Numbered from the stretch's first letter, positions 1 to 14,200 are shown. The stretch: DNA of 64,000 nt from Allium sativum (GCA_030737875.1 CM060922.1:758643603-758707602), one strand, 5' to 3'. Made by a program: numbers and translations. Notes: generated by a model from the letters alone, not told the origin.

Positions 1-1712
1 GTGTTTAATTTAGGTATATCGTCTAGGTCAACTGTCGATGATTATTGTTTTAAATATCTCATATCAAAAGTGCTAAACAACAGTTGAAAAGCCTAGTTAA
101 TCTTTTTATTTTGTACTTTGTATCTGTGAAATATCAAATATGAGACAAGAATAGTTCAACAATATTTCGTCAATGATCGTTCTAGTTTGCTACGATAAGT
201 TTCTCCCGAGGTATGTCTAAGATGAAAGTTAAAATTCAAGATTTAATTCAAAATGCACACTTGATTTACACCCATTTCTTAATGTATGGGGTGCCACATG
301 TGACTTTCTAGAATTGACACGAGTCTTCCCCTAAATTCAGAACCTTAATGTACAGTCATCTTTGACTTCTTTATTCTAATTGTTGTTTATGAACATAACA
401 CTTTATATGTTGAAGATATCAAGCTAATTCTTTTGCAAACATATTGAGTTGGCTTCATGAATTGACTTTTTATCCAAATATATGTTGATTGCTTAGTGCT
501 TACGCCATATAAATTAGCCACGACCTTTCCTTCTAACGCTGTATTCACATTCATCTTGGTAGAGTTATTCTTGATTTTTTTTAGTTCTATAAATTGTTAC
601 TGAAGTCTTTTAGACATAAGATATTGTTGCACATTTCCAATCCTCAACTTTCGACTTTTAAAAGAGGTGCCACTGCGCAAGATTTTGCGATATGCAAGTC
701 ATGTCATTTTCATTCATGGCATAATGCACATGCAAAGGTGCGTTAAAGGCATACAATATGAGTTTAAGATGACACACTGCACAGGTCACGTATTTCGTTT
801 CATCATCTAACATTCTAAAATTTTGGGTTCCATTTTTTTGCCAAAATTTTATAACATCGAAAATTGCATTGCATTTTTTTTTAATTGCAAATATCAGGCC
901 GTTGGGTTTTTTGGCAACATTGTATCCACTGTTTGACATTTATCCTTTTTTATGACTAATCTGGTTTTGATTTACGTAAGTGAAACATTTTGAGTGTTCA
1001 TAAGAAACAAAATTCTTGTTGAACACAGTTAACATTTTCCGTTATATCAAATACAGTGCAAAACATTAATGTAATCTAGTATAAAGTCTGCATATTCTTG
1101 CTAGGCATAATAAGTTATTTATTCTGAAATGGCTTATGACTGTCATTGAAATAAAGCATTTTTTGTTTTTATTTTCTGATAATAAAAGAGTTACTTCGTT
1201 CCAAGTAGAGCACTCATTTTGGCGTCTCAGGGTTTCAATCCCATGACCTCTCGAATGTAGGTCTACAGCGTCATACCACTGCCTAGTGGTCCTTAATGCA
1301 TGATATTTTTAATTGATCGTAAAAAAATGCAATGATGGTTGGTTAATACATGCACATTTGGCTTTATAAGGCGAGCACTGAATTATACGACACATTCTTT
1401 GATTCGTCGGCTTATGATAGCTTCGTTTATTTATTTAATTTATTTATAGAATTCACTGCAGCTCGTGGTGTTTTGTAGACAATTTCTATGGTAGCTTCAT
1501 TTTTTATTTATTTTTGGTTGCTGAGGTTTTGGCAGTTTGTTGGCTTAAGAAGTGAACAATTCTCCTCCCTTCTTCGTTTTGCTTTATTTTCTGTTGCCTT
1601 TTTCAAGTCTGGTCGTTTTCCGGACTCCTGTTTTGTATTTCAGTCTTGTTATTTGATGTCATGGATTAATAATCATTGTGTATTTGACAAAGTATCATTA
1701 AAATGTTATCAG
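1..1712 (+). other. Intron sequence at the left edge, no exon found
   Basis: This is the right part of an intron of the exportin-7 gene. I searched it in the + frames for the family segment expected upstream of the first visible exon and did not find it. The intron is therefore at least 1.7 kb and the N-terminal exons lie outside the window. The only internal feature I can point to is a tRNA-like SINE remnant near 1200-1294. Confidence 0.6.
1200..1294 (-). repeat. tRNA-derived SINE-like remnant
   Basis: On the minus strand this stretch reads like a degenerate tRNA head. It has a box A-like part (AGGCAGTGGTATGACGC) and a box B-like part (GAGAGGTCATGGGATTGAAA) about 25 bases apart. The phrase resembling 'gaggtcatgggttcgaatcc' is typical of plant tRNA-derived SINEs. 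No cloverleaf or clear target duplication is visible, so it is not called as a functional tRNA. Family and exact limits are uncertain. Confidence 0.35.
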
Positions 1713-4700
1713 GCTTTAGAGTGCTTGGTGAGACTTGCTTCTGTAAGGCGATCTTTATTTGCTGATGATGTTGGACGGTCCAAGTTTTTAGCTCATTTAA
1801 TGTCGGGAACCAAAGAAATTCTTCAAACTGGCAAAGGTTCAATTGTTAAACACCTTGTATCTTCATTTTTTATTATCTCAGTTAATTACTGTGATTATAC
1901 GAAAACATCAAAGTTGTTGGACATGCCTGTTTGATTTTTTTTTTCTTTTCTTATGTAAGTTAATTTCATCTGCATGTTGAAATTTTCACCACTTGGCTTA
2001 TAGATTCATACTTGTGAATTTTCGCCGATTTTGTAAATAGCCAATTCACTTGTTTAATGAATGCCACCTATCTAGAAAAATTCTGCACCTTACATCTTCG
2101 TTTTTAATTATCTCAGTTTATTTCGTTGATTAATACTCTAACTCATTAATTAGGTTATGTACTAAGTATATTTCATGTCTGGTATTATTTTATTCTGAAA
2201 GTTAATTTCATCAAAAACCATGTTGAGAAATTTCAGCATGTGGGTTATAAAATTATGTTGCTTCTATAAAATTTCATCCGTTTTGTAAATTGCTGTTACA
2301 CTTGTCTAATGAATGCCACTTGCTACTAAAACTATATGCACTAGGGTGGTATTGGATAAAAAGACAAATCCACTAATTTTTATTTTAATTTCTCGAGTAA
2401 TGTGGTAATTTTTTACTGCATATCTGACACCTTTTTATGCAGCTTCCTTATATGTCTGTGACCCAGTGGTAGCATAATAACTTCTACTTCATAACCTTTT
2501 CTCTACTTATTTTTTTGTTCCTCAAGTGCATGAATCCTTTATGATGAATACAATTACTTTCATCGCATATGATTTAGAAACGTGTTTGCTAGTACATCTC
2601 GAGCTTATATTCTTCATACGGACAATTTTGTTGCTTACACATCATAAGTTTATAGAAAGGCGTAGTCATGACTATTTACTAACAAACATATCGACCATTC
2701 TTAACTGGTTTCATTTCCTTTTATTCTAACTGCTTAAATCAGTTTGCTGTTTGAAGTCTGATCAATATACCATTCTTTTTCCTTTTCTGTTATTGTCGTC
2801 GCGTGGATTTGACACTCTTCTAATTTATTAGTCTATAATATAGCAGTCGTTGTCGCACATTATGAACTGAAACAGAAAGATTAGTTTGATTAATTATAAG
2901 TCTGTAAAAGTTAATATGATAGCCTCCATGTCACCTGTTATCCATATTTTATCCATCTTGAATTTGTTTCATTAGCACAGAGCTCACGCTAAATAATAAG
3001 AATAATAATAAACAAGCGTTTCCAAACTGTACCCATGTGGAACATTCCGATAGGGACTCAACAATTCTCCATTCTCTGCTGTCTCAGCACCCACATGGCT
3101 AGCTAAAAGCTTTGACTAGTCCTAGTGCTATGTAGGTTATCTTTTCACTTCCCTTTTCCTAGTCCAGCGCAAATATGATAACGCCGATATCACTACCTGC
3201 ACTGCCGGAAGGTAGATTCATTCTCTGATACCATTGGCTATAAACTTTGGAGAACCCACAATAGAGCTTACTATTAGTGGAACCCAAATTTATAACCTTA
3301 TAAATCATATTGTAGTCCCATTATGGAAATTTCAAAGGCTACAAGACATTTTCTGTCGTGCAGTGGCCCCTTTTTTATGTTTTTTTTCAATGGTTTTTTG
3401 TTTCTGTTATTTTGGTATATCTGGTTGACACAGCATTTCTTACCTATATATGCCAGGTTTGGCGGATCATGATAATTACCATGAGTTCTGTCGTCTTTTA
3501 GGGAGGTTCAAAGTGAACTATCAGGTAACATATATTTTCATTTAGAATGTTATACTATGGGTCGATGTGATTCTGCTCGAGTGCGTCAAAATGTAACATG
3601 AACACCCGTAGGAAAACACAAACCTACGAATTTTTATTTCGAAGATTGTTGCTAGAAAGAGAGGATGTGTATGTGCATGCATGTACTCATGCATGTTTGT
3701 TTTCTTCCTTTTTGGCCTCAACTTAGATGATAATTTGAGTTATCGTAACTTTTGCATTTGTTCACTAATCAAGATCAGTTTTGAGATTAGGATCCCATGG
3801 CCTATGTGTGTGTTTTATTATCTGATAATGGTCGATTCTGAAAGTTTATTTCCGGGGATAATTGTTCTTAATGGTATCACAAAATGGACCATGACAGAAA
3901 AATTGCACTTTAATTTCAACTTCCTATTTTGTTTAATCTTTAATGAGTTGGCAACGTCAAGCACGTTTTATCTGAATTTATTTACTTTGCCGGATCCTAA
4001 CATACAAGTCTTGATTCTCTTTAGTTGTCTGAATTACTGGGAGTAGAAATTTATGCTGAGTGGATACGTTTGGTAGCCGAGTTCACAACAAAATCTTTAC
4101 AATCCTGGCAGGTTTAATTTTCTTTGATAATGGGGTTTCTTTTTGCTGGTTTATTGGACTGCACTGATAGTACTTTCTTTTTCAGTGGGCCAGCAGTAGT
4201 GTTTATTATCTACTAGGACTTTGGTCTAGATTGGTCATGTCCGTGCCATACTTGAAGGGTGATTCACCGAGCCTTCTCGATCAAACTGTTCCTAAGATCA
4301 CCGATGGTTTCGTTACCTCTAGGTTTAATTCTGTTCAGGTATGCTGATCTCTAGATTTTCAGGTAAATTGATTAATGCTAACTCAGAAATAAGTGTGAAT
4401 GGCAGGCTGGTTTCACTGATGATTCTGAGAATCCATTGGACAACGTTGAAGTTCTTCAGGATCAACTGGAGTGTTTTCCTTACCTTTGTAGATTTCAGGT
4501 TAACAACCACATATTTTCTCTTACACAAACTTCCAGACAACATTGCTTTTATCTGTATGAAATAAAGGGATCGTATTTAGGCTTTAAGAATAAATCTAAA
4601 CAAACTAGATGTGGGGAAAGTAGTGGATGTGCTGAAGATATGATGCAGAGTTGAGACTTGATATGGTTGTCAATACAAAACATGTATTCTGATAGACTGT

Positions 4701-5220
4701 TTTGCTTCAAGAAGGGGTTTTTCGTTTTAAAAAAAAAAAAAACTTTCTGAGTGTAATCATTGTTTACTTTAATTTTCAGTATGAGAGCAGCAGTCTATGC
4801 ATCATAAACATCATGGAGCCTATTCTGCAGATATACATAGTATGTCATCTTATGCATGGATAAAGAGAAATTTATGATTTCATGTGCATGTGTGTTTGCA
4901 TAATAATAAATATCCTAATCAGGAAAGAGCAAGCTCAATAGCTCCAGCAGAAGTTGATGCCCTTTCTGTGATTGAAGGACAACTAGCATGGATGGTTCAT
5001 ATTATCGCTTCAATTCTTAAGATTAGGCAAACTACTGGTGTTAGGTATGAATGTATAATCTGTTGTCTAATGTTCATTTGATTATCATATGGCCAGTACT
5101 TAAATACGATTGTTCAATTTCCCACTCAGTAATGAGCCACCCCAAGAATTGCTTGATGCAGAACTTGCTGCTCGAGTTTTGCAATTGATAAATGTCACAG
5201 ACAGTGGATTGCACTCTCAG
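1713..5220 (+). CDS. XPO7: XPO7 exon block 1 (eight exons)
   Basis: The exons at 1713-1836, 3457-3524, 4025-4111, 4186-4338, 4406-4498, 4780-4839, 4923-5044 and 5130-5220 encode the HEAT-repeat region beginning [10 protein letters not shown] and ending VTDSGLHSQ. All eight donors are GT and all acceptors AG. The first visible exon starts in phase 0, so the missing upstream exon should end on a complete codon. Two introns here are 1.6 kb and 0.5 kb; the rest are 70-280 bases, normal for plants. The block stops at the donor of the 18.4-kb intron. Confidence 0.92.
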
Positions 5221-8200
5221 GTATCACTATGCAGTTGCAATCTTCACCGTGTAGTATTGCTAAAGTAAACGGAAGAGTGATGTTGCTCCTTTTCTTCTCA
5301 TTGATGCACAAGTGATTTAGTATCATGAGCTCCCAGTTGCTAATTTTACTGTATCAGATCTGTTGAATAGATAAGTAGGTTTTGCAACTTTGAACAGCTA
5401 GGCTGTTGTGGATGCTACATGGTTTGGATTGATGTTTTTTTTTTAAAATAAAGTTTCTTGATGATGTTTACAAAAATTATCAATAATAATAACAAAAGGA
5501 GGTGGTGGTTAAAATTGACATGCCAATTTTTGATGTCCATTTAAGTGACATGGATGTATTCCTAGATATATTATTGGAAACCCCGACCACGCTTTTCTTA
5601 ATTGGCTAGTGTCTTTTTCACCAAACCACTCTTTCAAATGTAATGCACAAGTATTTAAAATAGTACATTCTTGGATACATGAATTTTCCTTATAATCATG
5701 TTTTAATTATAACTATGTTGTTCAAAGCTAATTAGAGCTAACCACCCTTAAGTTTAGATGGACACCACACAAATTTCCACAATTTCTTCTTAAAGGTAGA
5801 TATTAATGGCAGTTTGTATCAATAACTATTAAGAATACAGTATTTAACTAATAGAAATATGGACTATTTATATACTAATTATCGAGCGTTTACATGCATT
5901 ATGTATCAATTTTAAGTACTGTGGATATCACATGTTCTACAGTGATTGAATATAACCGTGTGCAACAAAATAAAGGAAACGCTTGAACATATAAATTCAT
6001 GTTCACGTAAAAAACAAGTATTAGTACGTTCAATAGCATCGTTGGGATATAACACATTCTTGACAATGCCTAAGAAATAAGATGTAGTTGAATAATTTTG
6101 ACAGTTTCAATGATGTTTAAAAAAGTAAGAAGTAATTTGTACCAGATGTGACGATATATTTTCGACAGTTTATGTTCTTTGTTAATATGGTTTAAAATGG
6201 TATATTTGCAGTATTTGTTATCTTTGTCCTTGACATTTTAAAACCATTTTGTTCCACCTTGATTGCTTAGATGGTATCATAGAATAATTTTGAAAATTAG
6301 GACAGCTAAATTTTAGAGTAACTTCTCAAAATTAGTAAATCATATATCATGGTCTGTTCATTTCCTTTTTTTCTTAAGCTGGGATTTATTTATTTATTTT
6401 TTAAATGAAACTATATATTATTTTTTGGCTGTAATTTTCTTGACTTGCTAGTTCTTTCATGATCATCCGTTCGTATGTTTTCATGTATGCTCTTTTTTTA
6501 GTTGTACGGCACAATTCCAGAATGATGCTGTTAAATGCATCATTACAAAATCCTTCAAACATCCATTCAGTTGTTTGGGGTTGTGTTCTATTCTATGAGA
6601 AATACAGTGGATAAACAATTGATTGTTTATTGTCATAACTGAATTCCCTTCACTAGTTATTCGAATTCGTACCTATGCGTTCATGTTACCTTGACCACTT
6701 TCCTTGTTAAATTGTAGTAACTTAAATTTTATAAACAGATAGATGGTACTTGACTCATGACACAGATAGTTTTATACCTTCCAAGGTAGTTGTATTTCTC
6801 AAGAATAGAAGTTCAGTTGAGCTTGATTTGATCTTTTAAAGTACAGATGGAAGAAATATTCATGTCGATGAAATCGAACAGTCTGTTCATATTGAATGAA
6901 GCATATCTGTTCCTGGTTTTACCAAAACCTAAAATAGCGTCTAAATGAATGGAAAATAATAGCAAAATTAACATTTAAAGAAAAATTGCTTAATTTTTTG
7001 AGTAAAAATAACATGGTTTGCACCAGAATATACTTAATCAGTACTCTTTGAATGATTGACATGTTGAAATAAAGTTATACTTCTATTCTTAAAATCAATG
7101 GAGATAACTACTCAAAATTAGTAAATTACATTTCACAATCTTTTCATTTCCATTTTTTTCTTAAGCTAAAATTTATTTTAACCAAACTTAATCTATTAAT
7201 TTTTTGCTGTAATTTCTTGACTTGTTAGTTCTTTCATGATCGTCAATTGATTGTTTAGCATGATAATTATATTCTCTTTTTGTAGTTATTCAAATTCATA
7301 CATATAGGTTCATGTTATTATAACCGCTTTCCTTATTAAAGGTTAGTAGCTCAAGATTCTATAAACATGCAGATGATACTTAACTTATTATACATGTATA
7401 GTTTTCTACACTTGGAGACAGTTGTATTTCTTAAACAGATAAAAGTTCAGTGGAGGTTTATTTGACCTTTCAAAGCGCAGATGGGGGGAATATTCATATC
7501 AATGTAAAATGTGTGGAAATCATAAGAATATCATGTAAAATGCATGGAAAATATCAATGTAGCAAAATTAACATTTAAGGACAAGTTGCTTAAATTTCAA
7601 GTAAAAATACATCATTTTACAGAATATTCTATTCAATACTTTTTCGATGATTGACATGTTGAAGTTAAGTTATGCATCCATCCATAAAAATTAACAATGT
7701 AACTGCTCAAAATTAGTACTCCCTCCGGTTCACCTTTCAAAGCGCAGATGGGGGGAATATTCATATCAATGTAAAATGTGTGGAAATCATAAGAATATCA
7801 TGTAAAATGCATGGAAAATATCAATGTAGCAAAATTAACATTTAAGGACAAGTTGCTTAAATTTCAAGTAAAAATACATCATTTTACAGAATATTCTATT
7901 CAATACTTTTTCGATGATTGACATGTTGAAGTTAAGTTATGCATCCATCCATAAAAATTAACAATGTAACTGCTCAAAATTAGTACTCCCTCCGGTTCAC
8001 ATTGTAAGAAGTTTTAAGAAGTTTGTTTTGTTTCAAAATATAGGATGTTTAAGCATGTTATTCCAACTTTATCCCTCCCATGATAAATGATAGAAACCCA
8101 AAGGTTACTTCATAAGTATTTTTTATAAATGAAAGGTAAAAAGTGGTTGATGGGAATAAGAATAGTAGCTGGCAGGTATAAAAAGAGAAATTAATGTGTA

Positions 8201-11200
8201 AGACAAAACTAATTAAGTATGGGATAAATTATCATTTGATTTTTTCCTTAATTCTTGTGCAAAAACATCTTACATTATGAATCACAGGGAGTAAATCATA
8301 TATCACAATCTATTCATTTCCATTTTTTCTTAAGCTAGGATATTTTTTTTTTTTTACTGAAGCTGTCTATTAACTTTTGGCTATGCTTGAGCAGATGGTT
8401 GGTTCGGTTTGAAATCATTCAATAATGTTGAAACCAACATAACCATTCAAGAAACATAAACCATACCAAAACCAACTGATCCGATAATATTTTATTTTAT
8501 TGATTTATTTGGTTTATTTTGAAATTAATTTGATATTTTGGTGGTTGATATAATATACGATTGAAATAATTACTTGAGTCCATATCATGCAAACATTTTG
8601 AAAAACAAACTCCTTTTCCCAAAAAAAACATGAATTGATGGAAAATAGTGTCATTAAAATTTTGTAAATATTAGGACTGCCAGTAGTAACCTTTTTTATT
8701 TTAAACTAATTTAGTTTGTAAATTGGGTTTAGTTAGTTCGTTCAACTTTCAATTTTCAAATATTCAAAACCAGACTCATCCAATAAACCCAAGAAATACA
8801 AATACAGAAACAAAACCCAACCAATTAATTAATAGAACCAAACCAAACCAACCAAACTTAATTGGTTTGATTGATTTACTTGGTTTAACCAACATATGCT
8901 CACCTCTACTTTTGGCTGTAATTTCCTGACCTGCCTAGTTCTTTCGTTTCATGATCATCTGCTCTTATGTTCCTTTTTATAGTAGCACAACACATTTTTC
9001 TGAATGATGTGATTAGTTGCATCATACGTAATTCATCTAACATCCTTTCAGTTGTTTGCAGTCTCGTCTTGTTTTCTACGAGAAATATAACGGATGTATA
9101 ATTGATTTTTAATATTATCATAACTATATTCTCTTTAATTGTCTATTTGAATTCATAGCCATACGTTCATGTTACTTTGGTCGCTTTTCTTATCAAATTT
9201 TGGTAGCTTAAAATTCTGAAAGCGCATATATAATGTTAGAGTTTCCACAAGATCACTACACAATTAGATTTTGAAAGAGAGAAGAAGATAACAATAACAA
9301 ACAAATTCCTCCAAACAAACCTTTATTATTTCACCAATTTATTACAAAGAAAGACCTAAAATTGAGAAGATATCTCAATCCCTAAAAACAAAAACAAGTT
9401 TTTCTCCCTCAAAAGTGCAAATAAATCTATCCCTAATGATATGCTTGTATAGACAAATAGAAAGTATATGGAAATTCCCGAAATTTCCTCTAGAACCTAA
9501 ATATCCTCCAGATCTGAAAATATCCTGAAATATTCTCCTCTAAAACTTGCACAAAATAAATCTCTTTCCTTGAAACTTGCACAAAATATATCTTTCTCTC
9601 CTTAAAATTTGCACAAAATAAAAAATCCTAAAATATCTTGATCTTCAATATCCATGTGATAAATATCACAAATCATAACACTCCACCTTGATATGAAATC
9701 ATTCTAACACTCAACAAATCTAAAAACCACCCCCAAACTATGCATTTCCCTAATGAGATACACCACATAAAAGGTCTCAACATTGCTTGTAATATCACAA
9801 TGGCTTCCATGTAAACTTTGTGGTTTTACGGTGATGGCTCCACCTTGATTCAGATGAACTCGCCTCTCCTAATCCAATTTGAGAACTCATAACATTCTCC
9901 ACCGTTTTTCCAAGCAATTTATATATGTTATTATTTTTCCGTTTTGCGCGCAGAAGCTCCTTGTTACCCCTCCAACTCTTGTGATTCCACCTCTAGTCGA
10001 GAAATTGCAACCTTTTTGTTCCAACTGTCCAATTGAAGCTAGATTCTTCTTAATTTCTGGAACGTACCCAACTCCCGTTAGCTTCACCAACCTTCCTCGA
10101 ACTGAACATATACCTTTAACATGCAAATCTTGACCGTCGGCAGATTCCACTGTACTAGTTTGTTCTTCATAATCAACAAATGCTTCCTTTTGATGACATA
10201 CGTGAAAACAAGCCCCCAAATCAAGTATCCAATCTTTGCTTTCGCTTTTATTAACACATAAAACATTTCCTTCAATCTCCTTGCCAAAATTCACCCCATT
10301 ACCGTTGTTATTTTGTTCATCAATCTTTTTTTCTAATGCCTTCATCTTCTCCTTATCCCTTTTAAGCTTGTGACAAAATCTCAGTTGATGACCGGGTTTG
10401 TCACAGTAAAAACAAACATATTCTTTTCTCATGTCTGATCTATTCGATTGTCTTTCCATATTTCGTTGATTATCCCTCCTTGCAATAAAGGCTTTTTCAA
10501 TTGGAGTTTCAGTTTCCGTTTCCTCCTGATCTTTTCCTTCCTTAAGGCTCATATTCCGCATCTCTTCATTAAGCAAACTACTAACCGCGGACCCCATTGA
10601 AACAACGCCATACGAATTTGAGTTATTCAACGCAACCACAAGTGTTTCCCGACTTTGTGGCAATGAACTCATCATCATTAAAGCTTGTGTTTCGTCATCC
10701 ACCTTGAAATTCACGGCAGCCAATTGATTCACAATTTCCTGAAAATTATTAAATGCTCCCCAATTGATCCACATTCCTTAAGCTTCAGATTTACTAATCT
10801 TCTCATAAGAAGAGCCTTGTTTGTTGCGGAGTTCTTCGTATAAGCCCCTTCCAATTTCTTTCATATTGCATAAGCTGATGTTTCATTAGCAACAATATGA
10901 AATACCGAATTATCCAAAAAACATCGAATAGACGCAACAACCTTCCTATCCAAAGTCTCCCATTTTGCTTCAGATATATTGCTAGGTTTTCCCCATTATT
11001 CTCCAGTGGTTGATGAAGATCATTAAGATAAATGAAATCTTTCATCTTTGCCCTCCATAATCCCCAATTTCTTCCATTAAGCTTTTCAATAATTATTTTA
11101 TCCACATTCAAACCCTTTTTAAAAAATTTGTGTAGAAGGTTCTGATACCAATTGTTAGGGTTTCCACAAGATCACTACACGATTAGATTTTGAAAGAGAG

Positions 11201-14200
11201 AAGAAGATAACATTAACAAACAAATTCCTCCAAACAAGCCTTTATTATTCCACCAATTTATTACAAAGAAAGACCTAAAATTGAGAAGATATCTCAATCC
11301 CTAAAAACAAAAACAAGTTTTTCTCCCTCAAAAAGTGCAAATAAATCTATCCCTGATGACATGCTTATATAGGCAAATAGAAAGCATATGGAAATTCCCG
11401 AAATTTTCTCTAAATCCTAAATATCCTCCAGATCTGAAAATATTTTCCTCAAAAACTAGCACAAAATAAATCTTTCTCCTTGAAACTTGCACAAAATATA
11501 TTTTTCTCTCCTTAAAATTTGCATAAAATAAAAAATCCTAAAATATCTTGATCTTCAATATCCATGTGATAAATATCACAAATCATAACATATAATACTT
11601 ATACAGCTGGCACAGTTTTATACACTCCTATATAGTTGTATTCTTGAAAAAGAGAAAAAGCTCGTTTGAGGTTGATCTGACCTTAGTACAGATGGGAGAA
11701 ACATTCATGTCGATGAATTTGAACAACTTGTTCATATTGAGCGAAGTATACGTGGTTCTGGTTTTACCAAAGCCTAAAATAGCTTCAAAATGTATGGGAA
11801 TCGTAAATATATAATCTGAAATGCATTGATGTGCCGCAAAATTAACATATAAAGATATGCTGCTTGAATTTTCAAGTAAAAATAAAACATTTTACAGAGT
11901 ATATTTAATCAATACTTATTGAAAGGTTGACACGTTGATGTTATACATCCATCCTTGGATGTAAACATGATGCTATTTTAATGATTGGACTATTTCAAAC
12001 TATTATTTTCAAGACAATTTTTTTAATTAGACTCGTGGAAATAGCTTATAATAAAAATGGGTTTGTTTCAGAACTTATTATGAGACTAGGTATGTTTTGG
12101 TCCGTTGAGTGGTAAGTTTGCGCATTCCCTTAACGCGCATAAACTAAATTGTTCATGTGCGTTTATGGAATGCATAACTTATGTTTTGACCTCCAGGACA
12201 ACAACTAGCATCAATTTTGTGCATTGCAATGTATATATCCAAATCACACATATATGACAAATATAACATTTCCCGACATTCAGCGTCGTCATGAAATCAA
12301 ATACATTACAAATCAGGCTAGTCGTAGTACATCATTAAATATGATACAATGAAGTAGAGCTATTATCAAAGAGCATGTTTGAACAAAAATATGGAAATTT
12401 AGATATTACACGAAATAAAACAACTCGGTAGACATAATCATGTCCAACAAGTGCTTTAACTCGAACCGCTTCCTTTCAAATCTTGCACATGCCTTCCCAA
12501 ACGTCTCACTTCAGCCTGCATTTCAAGGGCATATTGAAATTTCCTTACACACAGTGGAGGATGACCATTTAAAATAATTACAACATTGAACTTCTTCGGG
12601 GTTCATCTTATGTTCGTTGTATGAACCTCAACCATAAAATTTTCGTCCTGCATTAGTTCAGTATTGTAAATGGCCACACATTCATCTCCACAACGATATT
12701 TTGGATATGTGTCGGTTGGCATATCAGTAGGAACATGATGTAGATGCTCAAGCATAATCTCATCTTAGAAGATTTGTTGACCCGGTCTTTGTTTTGCTAC
12801 AACTGCACGTAAATGAGCATTTAGTGTTGTTGCTTCAGATTGTATTGCATGCGGTATTGGATCGAATTGTGTCTCGGAACATAATCCGCCGTGTCTTTGT
12901 GACTGTCAACACCGATACATCACTTCATTTAAAGTCGTCATAATGTGTCATTAAAGTTTCATAGTCAATTTCTCAATTTTTCATGTTTTAAAAAAGTTTT
13001 GTTAAATAAAACAAATGTAAAAACCCATAAGATGAACAATCAATGACATTGCAAATGAAAGAAAAAAATGAAAAAAATATATAACTTTCCTAATCTGCAA
13101 TTGATTAGAAGATTGAAGTAGTTGTGAGTTACTGATAGATTAAAAATCAAAAAAGGTTTTGGCATGAAGTAGTTGGTGAATATGGAATAGGGTTGGAACT
13201 TGAGATTTCGGGTTTGTTTAGAGGATGGATGAGAAAGGGGGAAGATGGAAGCATGCTATGCTGAAATAGTGCAGAAAAACGTTTGAACATTCCAAAAGTG
13301 CACATGGAGGAATTTGTTCATGAGCATTTTTTGAATGCTCAAACGCATTTTGCACTATCTCAGCACAGGCTGCTTCCATCTCCCATTCTCAAAGCAAACC
13401 AAAAATCTCAAGTTTCAGTCCTAATCTCTATTCACCAATGCAGCCATTGTCCCAATACTTGACATTGTTCAACATTGCCTTCCTAGATAGTGTCTTCTTC
13501 AACTTGTTCAACACTGTGTTATCAAAGCGCACGCTATAGCGCCAAATAGCGCATAGTGCAAGCTCTGCGCTATGGAACCTAAATTAACGTACGGGTTCCC
13601 TATAACGCATAAATAGCGCACTATTTTATCGAAGCGCAAAATAGTGCATAGCGCAGAATAACGCTATTTGATTTTTTAATTTTGTATAGTAATTAAAGCC
13701 CAGACCCATTGAGATGTAACCATATCTACAATGTTTTTTGATTTTGTATGCATTCTTTTTTCCTTCTACGGTTTGCATATTGTTTTAGCTAGCGTTCCAT
13801 CATGTTTTATCAACGCATTTCACAAATATTTTTTTACTGAGAACTTGACTTGGTTGGACCGTTGTCCAGATACACCATTCTATATCTATGTTCTTTGGTT
13901 TAGGCTATTAGATCCAATATCTAGAAACAATAAAGACTCTTCTGTTTGTTTGAGCATCATCAGAAAAAAGATGCATGCAATATCTAAAAGCAGTTCCAAT
14001 ATGTCTAGTATGCTAGACAACAATTTTTTTTGCTACCCTTAAAGTATCAAAATATTTCCTTCTCTTCTAAGTGAGATCTCTAAACACAAGATAACTTACT
14101 TATAATTATAGTTTTTGACTTTTTTTATTTTTACTTCGTTGCTTTTTGTTGTTTATATTCTTACTTAATTCCTGTCACTAGTAAATATTTTACAGTTTAT

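Larger units (their letters stand above)
9234..11590 (-). mobile_element. Non-autonomous Ty1-copia element (gag-protease only), minus orientation
   Basis: Two direct LTRs (9234-9680 and 11153-11590) start TGTTAG and end CATAACA, and are flanked by the 5-bp target duplication TATAA (9229-9233 and 11591-11595). Read on the minus strand, TGGTATCAGA at 11141-11150 just inside the 5' LTR matches the usual copia primer-binding site for initiator Met-tRNA. A purine-rich AAGGTGGAG tract abuts the 3' LTR. The internal region is only about 1.47 kb and carries gag plus a protease start, with no integrase, reverse transcriptase or RNase H. It would depend on a relative for movement. The LTRs differ by scattered substitutions and small indels. 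Confidence 0.9.
6319..11955 (+). repeat. Intronic segment present in three tandem copies
   Basis: A roughly 0.8-kb segment beginning near 'ctcaaaattagtaaatcatat' and ending near 'gattgacatgttgaa' occurs at about 6319-7104, 7105-7975 and 7976-11955. Shared landmarks in order are a stretch like 'ttcatttcc...cttaagct', 'tgacttgctagttctttcatgatc', 'cgttcatgtta', and 'cagatggaagaaatattcatgtcgatg'. The copies differ by many substitutions and indels, so the triplication is old. Copy 2 lacks part of the middle. Copy 3 is split by the Stowaway-like element at 7986, the hAT-like element at 8382 and the copia element at 9234. No coding potential is seen; the origin is unknown. Confidence 0.75.

Noticed and set aside
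1200..1294. Functional tRNA gene
   Set aside because: The box A and box B-like parts are present, but a full cloverleaf and conserved T-loop cannot be drawn. The SINE interpretation fits better.
1488..1934. 148-codon + strand ORF
   Set aside because: Only 1713-1836 is coding (XPO7 exon). The rest is flanking intron that happens to stay open.
4325..4654. Three short ORFs around an XPO7 exon
   Set aside because: They are shadow frames of the exons at 4186-4338 and 4406-4498 or run into introns.
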